The notes beneath the pieces were generated by a model. That model made no database searches, had not been told where the DNA came from, and was given only the letters and a program-made list of their open reading frames with translations. A stretch of DNA of 64,000 nt from Hymenobacter negativus (GTDB taxonomy: Bacteria; Bacteroidota; Bacteroidia; Cytophagales; Hymenobacteraceae): the NCBI RefSeq assembly GCF_017571495.1, contig NZ_JAGETZ010000002.1, positions 124,001 through 188,000 of the forward strand. The letters are read 5' to 3'. This document shows, in pieces, positions 59,248 through 64,000 of this stretch. The position numbers were made by a program, and so were the translations under genes. Within the stretch, counting starts at the first letter, position 1. Each line of letters begins with the position of its first letter.

Positions 59248-59473
59248 CAGCTACGGTCGTGCCACAGTAGTATCGCCTTTTATACGCGGCTTGGAACACC
59301 CCTATGCTTTTATAGTTGCATTTCGCTTAAAAAGAGCATTTTCTGGATTACTTCTACAGGCTACGCCTACTTGTAAAGTGATGGAGCCACCCAAAAATCA
59401 AATCCCTTAACACTGCTATTTTTATCGGATAAATCATATATTATTGCTTAATTTTCACAAGGATTATTTGTTT

Positions 59474-59481
59474 TATATTTG
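59474..59481 (+). promoter_or_regulatory. Candidate ompA-family gene promoter (-7 element)
   Basis: TATATTTG matches TAnnTTTG exactly. A TTG at 59444-59446 is 27 nt upstream, longer than the usual 17-23. The leader to the start at 59648 would be about 160 nt. Confidence 0.45.
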
Positions 59482-59647
59482 TCAACTAATCATTTGCAGT
59501 TGCTTTGTCTGCACGATGGGAATGGCCTCTTTCAAGCTCATTCTCATCAACTATTCTCCGTTCCAGATTAGCAGGCTTGTCACCCTAAATACTCTGTTTT
59601 CCCAATCCCTATCCATTCTCCCACCCAATTATCTCACCCTGCTTAAC

Positions 59648-60778
59648 ATGAAGCTTCTTCTACCCATTGGTCTATTAATTAGCTCGATGGCAGCTCCCGC
59701 ACTCGCTCAGAATGCGGGCATGAGCCTCATTGGCAGCGTGCAGTCTGAAAGCCAACAGCCTCTGCCTGGCGCAGCTATCACAGTTATTCACATGCCAACG
59801 GGAGTTCGGCACGCGGCAGCCTCCGATGGCAGTGGGCACTTCGCGGTACCCAATCTGACCATGGGTGGCCCCTACATCATCCAAGTTGGTGAAGGCGGCT
59901 ATCGGTCTCAGACAGTTGAAAACGTTTTTCTGGAAAATGGAAAAACGGCCAGCTTCACCGTCACGCTCAACAGGCTAGGTAACGGCAAAGCAACTACCAG
60001 CAACCGTAACCACTCCCCCGCAGCTCCGGCCAGCAACGGCACCCTGGCCTTGGCTCCCGAAGCCAAAGTGGGCGGTCCAGTTCTGCTTACGACCCTCAGC
60101 GGGCAACACCAATCAGCCACACCAACTCCAACGACACCCCCGGCCGCATCCGTAGCCGCTTCAGTGCCCACTACGCTAGTGACGGCCGAGCCTCTTCCGG
60201 CTCGTACAGCCCGCTACCCCCACCGCACGGGCCCCGTCCGCGTCTCCGACCCCATTGTGCCGGGGCATTACGATGCCAAAACTGGCAACTATGTGTACGA
60301 AACCGGCACTGCTACCACCCTGAAGCTAAACAATGGAGCTAGCATCACAGGTGTGGGCATCAACTCTACCGAAAGCAACCTCTACCGCTTTTTGAGCGAC
60401 GCCCAGATGCAGGTCGACACCGTAGACCTCACACGGGGCTGGTACAACTTTGACCGTGTGTACTTTGAGGCCGGCAAAGCAACCCTGACAGCTGCTTCCC
60501 TTAATCAACTGCGCAACGTAGCCACTCTGCTACGCGCCTATCCTACGGCTCGCATCAAGCTGGGGGGCTACACCGACGATACCGGGACTTACAAAGTCAA
60601 TAAAGCGCTAAGTGAAGCCCGTGCCCGCACTGCCTGGGCCAGTCTGGTCGAAATGGGCATCAGCCCCAGCCGGGTCGATGCCCGGGGGTACGGCCCCAAC
60701 TATTCTGTCTCTTCCAATGCCACCGAAGAAGGCCGGGCTATGAACCGCCGTCTCAGCGTGAAAGTGCTGCAAAAATGA
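59648..60778 (+). CDS. OmpA family protein with carboxypeptidase-like domain
   Basis: 376 residues from the ATG at 59648, with signal peptide MKLLLPIGLLISSMAAPALA. A carboxypeptidase-regulatory-like domain (about 24-115, GSVQSESQQPLPGAAITVIH) is followed by a Pro/Thr/Ala linker and a C-terminal OmpA peptidoglycan-binding domain (about 270-376): VYFEAGKATLTAASLNQLRN, LGGYTDDTG, LSEARARTAWASLVEMGISP, GYGPNYS, NRRLSV. The Asp and Arg that grip diaminopimelate are present. Probably anchors an envelope or T9SS-linked complex; it is followed by PorP/SprF and gldJ. Confidence 0.9.
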   Translation: MKLLLPIGLLISSMAAPALAQNAGMSLIGSVQSESQQPLPGAAITVIHMPTGVRHAAASDGSGHFAVPNLTMGGPYIIQVGEGGYRSQTVENVFLENGKTASFTVTLNRLGNGKATTSNRNHSPAAPASNGTLALAPEAKVGGPVLLTTLSGQHQSATPTPTTPPAASVAASVPTTLVTAEPLPARTARYPHRTGPVRVSDPIVPGHYDAKTGNYVYETGTATTLKLNNGASITGVGINSTESNLYRFLSDAQMQVDTVDLTRGWYNFDRVYFEAGKATLTAASLNQLRNVATLLRAYPTARIKLGGYTDDTGTYKVNKALSEARARTAWASLVEMGISPSRVDARGYGPNYSVSSNATEEGRAMNRRLSVKVLQK

Positions 60779-60866
60779 CACAAAACGTGGTCTGACGCCC
60801 CGCCAGGGCCTTACCTTCGCAGACGTGCGCACTAAACCATGTTTCGGTGGCGTTATCCCGGTCGCT

Positions 60867-61916
60867 ATGCTAAAAACTTATTCTGCGTTCTCTGCTCGTT
60901 TGCTTCGGCGTGCCCTACTGGCTGGGGTCCTGCTGGGCTCGCTGTCAGCGGCAAGGGCGCAGGACGTTTACTTCTCTCAACCTTTTGCAACTCGCCTGCA
61001 TACTAATCCAGCTTTTACTGGTCTGGTCGATGATTATAGCGTTACGCTAAGCTACCGCAACCAGTTTCCGAGCATCGCCGGCTCCTTCGTATCGGCTCAA
61101 ACCGCTGCCGATATTCGCCTCAACCAGCCTGGGCAGCACCACGCCTTGGGCCTGCTCGTCAACCAGGACCGTAGCGGGGCCGTGGGTTACACCCGCCTCG
61201 AAATTGGTGGGCTCTATGCCTATCACACCCGCCTCAACGAGAAGCTGGCCTTGAGTGGTGGCCTGCGCGCCAGCTACGGTCGGCAGCGCGTCGGATATGA
61301 TAATTTCGTGTTTGGCGACCAGATTCAGGAAGACGGCAGCGTGGTCGGTCCCTCAGCCGAATCGCTGGGTTTTCCGCCTGCCAACTACCTCAGTCTGGGC
61401 ACGGGCGCGGTGCTTTACACCGACCAAGCTTGGCTTAGTCTGGCCGGCCAGCACCTCAACCAGCCCAACCTTGGCTTCCGCACTCAAAGCGAATTACCGC
61501 TGCTGCTAAATATCTCAGGCGGTTATAAGTTTTTCGCCATAAAGCCCGGCCCTGGCATTGCCACCCGCGAAGTAAGCTACACTCCCGTAGCGGCTTACAC
61601 ACAGCAAGGCGGCTCCCATCGCATCGAAACCGGATTGTATTTCACTGCCTCACCCGTGACGCTGGGAGCCGTGTATCGCAATATTTCGTTGCCCAGCAGC
61701 GTTAGCCCGCAGCACGTTTTGGCCGTGATAGCCGGAATACAGGCTGGTGGCCTGCGCGTGGGCTACAGCTACGATGTGGGCCTGAGCCGCTTGAGTGCCG
61801 ACTTGGGGGGTGCTCATGAACTTACGCTTTCGCTGAGTGCATTCGACCGATTAGAAAATGCCCACCGTCGCTTAAAAAGACGTGTTTACCCGGCAGCCCC
61901 TTGCCCAGCGTTTTAA
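60867..61916 (+). CDS. PorP/SprF family type IX secretion membrane protein
   Basis: 349 residues from the ATG at 60867, with signal peptide including LLRRALLAGVLLGSLSAARA. An outer-membrane beta-barrel with the family N terminus QDVYFSQPFATRLHTNPAFT and LSYRNQFPSIAGSFVSAQTA, then LGLLVNQDRSGAVGYTRLEI and RVGYSYDVGLSRLSADLGGA near the end. PorP/SprF proteins serve secretion and surface attachment of type B cargo. It lies upstream of gldJ. Confidence 0.93.
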   Translation: MLKTYSAFSARLLRRALLAGVLLGSLSAARAQDVYFSQPFATRLHTNPAFTGLVDDYSVTLSYRNQFPSIAGSFVSAQTAADIRLNQPGQHHALGLLVNQDRSGAVGYTRLEIGGLYAYHTRLNEKLALSGGLRASYGRQRVGYDNFVFGDQIQEDGSVVGPSAESLGFPPANYLSLGTGAVLYTDQAWLSLAGQHLNQPNLGFRTQSELPLLLNISGGYKFFAIKPGPGIATREVSYTPVAAYTQQGGSHRIETGLYFTASPVTLGAVYRNISLPSSVSPQHVLAVIAGIQAGGLRVGYSYDVGLSRLSADLGGAHELTLSLSAFDRLENAHRRLKRRVYPAAPCPAF

Positions 61917-61931
61917 TTTATTGTATTATTG
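61901..61931 (+). promoter_or_regulatory. Candidate gldJ promoter
   Basis: TTG at 61901-61903, a 20-nt spacer and TATTATTG at 61924-61931 (7 of 8 to TAnnTTTG). The leader to the ATG at 61986 would be about 48 nt. It overlaps the end of the PorP/SprF gene. Confidence 0.5.
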
Positions 61932-61985
61932 CGTTCTCATTGCGCTTGCTAAATCCTCCGACCCCATCTTCATTTTAACTTTGTT

Positions 61986-63254
61986 ATGAAATTTACAAAT
62001 TATTTGTGCTTGGCCGCTGTGGGCCTCGTGGGCTTATCCAGCTGTGGTAAGAACGGGCAGCCCACGGCCTCTAAACCAGGCAAGTATTCCTCCACTACGG
62101 GTATCGAATACAACACCGAAAAAGGTATGTCGGTGGCAGATTTCAAGAAAATTCCCGAAGGTCCCGGGCTCGTATTTATCGAAGGTGGCCGTACGGTACT
62201 GGGCTCGCAGGAAGAGGACGTGACCCAGACGCACGACAACATTGAGCGCACGGTAACCATCGCTTCCTTCTACATGGACGAAGCCGAAGTAGCCAACATC
62301 CACTGGCTCGAATACCTGCACTTCATCCGCACCGACTCGGCCGAAGAGTTCTACCGTTCGGCTCTGCCCGACACTACCGTGTGGGCCCGCGACCTGTCGT
62401 TCAACGACCCTTATGTAACTTATTACCTGCGCTATCCCGGTTTCCGCTATTTCCCCGTGGTGGGTGTAAGCTGGCTGCAAGCCGATGACTACTGCACCTG
62501 GCGTACCTCGAAAGTAAACGAGCGTCTGGCTGCTGGCGGCGACAGCAAATCCGGCAAAGGTGGCCTGTTTGGCAAGAAAAAATCGAAAGCGGCTGAAGGC
62601 GGCGCTGAAGGCACGATGGGTGCTGCCGGCGCACTCGGCAATGGCAAGAGCACAACTTCTATCGAGAACGGCAACACGCTGCCGAACTACCGCCTTCCCA
62701 CCGAGGCAGAGTGGGAATACGCCGCTCAGGCCCTCGTAGGTACCCAGGAAGTGGGCAATGAGAACCAGGAAGAGAAGCGCATCTATCCTTGGGATGGCAA
62801 ATCGACCCGCAATGCCTACGGCAAGAAAATGGGCCAATTCCTGGCCAACTTCAAGCGTGGCCGTGGTGACTACGCTGGTATTGCAGGTAGCCTGAACGAC
62901 GGCGCTATGATTACCGAGCAGGTATATGCTTACCCCCCGAACGACTACGGCCTCTACAATATGGCCGGCAACGTGAACGAATGGGTGCAGGACGTGTACC
63001 GTCCCCTGTCGTTCCAGGACGTGGAAGACCTGAACCCTTTCCGTCGCAATGGCGTGGGTGACCCCGAGTCGAAATATGACAAGAAGGGCTACCAGTCGCT
63101 GATTGATGACCACGTTCGCGTGTACAAAGGTGGTTCGTGGCGCGATGTAGCCTACTGGCTGTCGCCCGGTACGCGCCGTTTCATGGCCGAAGATTCTTCG
63201 ACGGCTACTATCGGTTTCCGTTGCGCCATGATTAACGCTGGCTCGAACAAGTAA
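61986..63254 (+). CDS. gldJ: Gliding motility lipoprotein GldJ
   Basis: 422 residues with lipoprotein signal ending VGLSSCGKN. Formylglycine-generating-enzyme (SUMF1) fold: GPGLVFIEGGRTVLGSQEED, SFYMDEAEVANIHWLEYLHF, ALPDTTVWARDLSFNDPYVT, PVVGVSWLQADDYCTWRTSK, YRLPTEAEWEYAAQALVG, NDYGLYNMAGNVNEWVQDVY, VYKGGSWRDVAYWLSPGTRR. The ALPDT...VWxRDL, FKRGRGDY and SLNDGA pieces favour GldJ over GldK, which shares the fold. A Gly/Lys-rich insert lies at about 185-225. It is shorter than F. johnsoniae GldJ (about 560). GldJ supports GldK stability and T9SS function in the outer membrane. Confidence 0.85.
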   Translation: MKFTNYLCLAAVGLVGLSSCGKNGQPTASKPGKYSSTTGIEYNTEKGMSVADFKKIPEGPGLVFIEGGRTVLGSQEEDVTQTHDNIERTVTIASFYMDEAEVANIHWLEYLHFIRTDSAEEFYRSALPDTTVWARDLSFNDPYVTYYLRYPGFRYFPVVGVSWLQADDYCTWRTSKVNERLAAGGDSKSGKGGLFGKKKSKAAEGGAEGTMGAAGALGNGKSTTSIENGNTLPNYRLPTEAEWEYAAQALVGTQEVGNENQEEKRIYPWDGKSTRNAYGKKMGQFLANFKRGRGDYAGIAGSLNDGAMITEQVYAYPPNDYGLYNMAGNVNEWVQDVYRPLSFQDVEDLNPFRRNGVGDPESKYDKKGYQSLIDDHVRVYKGGSWRDVAYWLSPGTRRFMAEDSSTATIGFRCAMINAGSNK

Positions 63255-63273
63255 TCGGTTTAATACAAATAAA

Positions 63274-63306
63274 AAGAGGCCGCTCCTGAATCAGGAGCGG
63301 CCTCTT
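63274..63306. terminator. Bidirectional terminator after gldJ
   Basis: AAGAGGCCGCTCCTGA (63274-63289) pairs perfectly with 63291-63306 around a single base, with AAAAA on the left. It separates gldJ from the convergent comF gene and shows that gldJ is the last gene of its unit. Confidence 0.93.
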
Positions 63307-63330
63307 CTTATTTCTAGCAGTTTAAGAATT

Positions 63331-64000
63331 CTATCTATCAGCACACGCAATGGTGGCTATACTGACCTCAATTGCGCCGGCTGCCAGTAGCACTGCGCCG
63401 CAGGCTTCGAGGGTGGCACCAGTAGTTAGCACGTCATCGACAACCAAAATGCGGCGGCCAGTAATGTGTACTGGATTTTCGATTTCGAAGACGGTGGCTA
63501 CATTTTCCCAGCGCTGAGCGCGGTTTTTCTTGGTTTGCGTTTTGGTGTTGGTGGTGCGGCGCAGGACGGTATTGCTGGCGGGCACTTTCAAGCCGTCGGA
63601 GAGGCCGGTGGCGAAGGCAGCGGCTTGGTTGTAACCGCGCTTGGCCAGCTTACGTGGGTGCAGCGGTACGGGCACGATGAGGTCGAAATCGGCAGCTATC
63701 CCAACAGCGTGAAGCTCGGCTCCGTAGAGTTGGCCGAGGGCGGTACCTACGTCGCGCTGGCCTTGGTATTTGAGCTCATGAAGCAGGTGCTGCACCCGGC
63801 CGTGGCGCACGAAGCGCAGGTAGCTCAGGGCGTGACGAATGGGCAGCTTGCCCCAGAAGCGGCGGCCCAGCGGGTTTTGGTCGGAGGGCAGGAGGTGGAA
63901 ATCGGTGTAGGGTAGTTCGGCCCGGCAGCCGGTGCAGAGGTGGTTTTCGCCGGTTACCAGCGGCTCCTGGCAGGCCAGGCAGAGACGAGGGAAAATCAGG
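63331..64000 (-). CDS. comF: ComF family phosphoribosyltransferase-like protein (5'-truncated by window end)
   Basis: The frame is open from the stop at 63331 to the right edge, so the start lies outside the window. The visible N-terminal part has the ComF zinc-finger Cys residues (LCLACQEPLV and LCTGCRAELPYTDFH). It continues with LHELKYQGQRDVG, VPVPLHPRKLAKRGYNQA and the phosphoribosyl-binding loop RRILVVDDVLTTGATLEACG. In other bacteria ComF is needed for DNA uptake in transformation. Confidence 0.93.
   Translation of the reverse strand, partial: LIFPRLCLACQEPLVTGENHLCTGCRAELPYTDFHLLPSDQNPLGRRFWGKLPIRHALSYLRFVRHGRVQHLLHELKYQGQRDVGTALGQLYGAELHAVGIAADFDLIVPVPLHPRKLAKRGYNQAAAFATGLSDGLKVPASNTVLRRTTNTKTQTKKNRAQRWENVATVFEIENPVHITGRRILVVDDVLTTGATLEACGAVLLAAGAIEVSIATIACADR

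Larger units (their letters stand above)
59212..59647. other. AT-rich divergent promoter region (AsmA / OmpA-family genes)
   Basis: 436 nt between divergent start codons. It holds a perfect -7 element for each direction (see 59240-59247 and 59474-59481). The frame of the OmpA gene is open back to 59444, but its sequence is AT-rich and unlike a domain. No repeats were seen. Confidence 0.5.

Noticed and set aside
59444..59647. N-terminal extension of the OmpA-family gene
   Set aside because: The sequence is AT-rich leader DNA with a perfect -7 promoter element inside it; the signal peptide begins at 59648.
61986..63254. Assignment as GldK
   Set aside because: The fold is shared, but the ALPDT...RDLSFNDPYV, FKRGRGDY and SLNDGA segments and the MDEAEV motif fit GldJ as I recall it better; gldLMN do not follow.

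Overview
The window looks like chromosomal DNA of a GC-rich member of the Bacteroidota, most likely Hymenobacter or a close relative in the Cytophagales. The evidence is the gliding and type IX secretion genes (gldJ, a PorP/SprF gene, one protein with a type A sorting domain and one with a type B sorting domain), promoters of the TAnnTTTG kind instead of the E. coli kind, ECF sigma genes coupled to TonB-like or beta-barrel partners, SusC-like plug sequence, and almost no Shine-Dalgarno sequences. I see no rRNA, tRNA, CRISPR array, prophage, plasmid module or transposase gene. The genus assignment is inference.

Layout. 1-8.8 kb: a NarL-type two-component pair, DoxX and DinB family proteins, a secreted amidohydrolase, a periplasmic sugar dehydrogenase, a lipid-anchored short-chain dehydrogenase and a large sigma-54 activator with GAF domains. 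9.1-14 kb: a tripartite drug-efflux cluster (TolC, HlyD/EmrA, EmrB) with a universal stress protein inside it; the divergent sigma-54 activator probably controls it through two dyads and a -24/-12 element in the shared gap. 14-20 kb: an uncharacterised lipoprotein, a methyltransferase, a BlaI-BlaR1/TonB repressor-sensor pair with twin operators, and a periplasmic trehalase. 20-34 kb: an ECF sigma factor coupled to a membrane/beta-barrel protein with a 12-copy 21-nt repeat, a type A and a type B T9SS cargo protein, a beta-barrel protein, and a VWA protein divergent from an ECF sigma/anti-sigma-TonB pair. 34-43 kb: housekeeping and small genes (peptidase-like hydrolase, dodecin, fumarase, a HEIGH-motif secreted protein, acetyltransferase, diacylglycerol kinase, DinB, an OmpR/histidine kinase pair, gluconokinase). 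43-50 kb: a complete RND efflux operon and a thioredoxin-like gene. 50.7-54.8 kb: a type I secretion-like operon (TolC, HlyD, ABC membrane domain) whose ABC gene has no ATPase domain. 55-64 kb: a DUF4382 lipoprotein, a large AsmA protein, an OmpA-family protein, PorP/SprF, gldJ, and the 3' part of comF.

The most unusual feature is the number of palindromic intergenic elements. At least five families can be recognised by eye. One is a set of AT-rich inverted repeats that fill whole intergenic gaps and end 8-18 nt before the next start codon. Another is a roughly 140-bp imperfect palindrome present twice. A third is a GTAGCG/CGCTAC family, one copy of which holds a nested second palindrome and creates a false 69-codon extension on the RND pump gene. 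All coordinates and motifs were read by eye; no searches were run.
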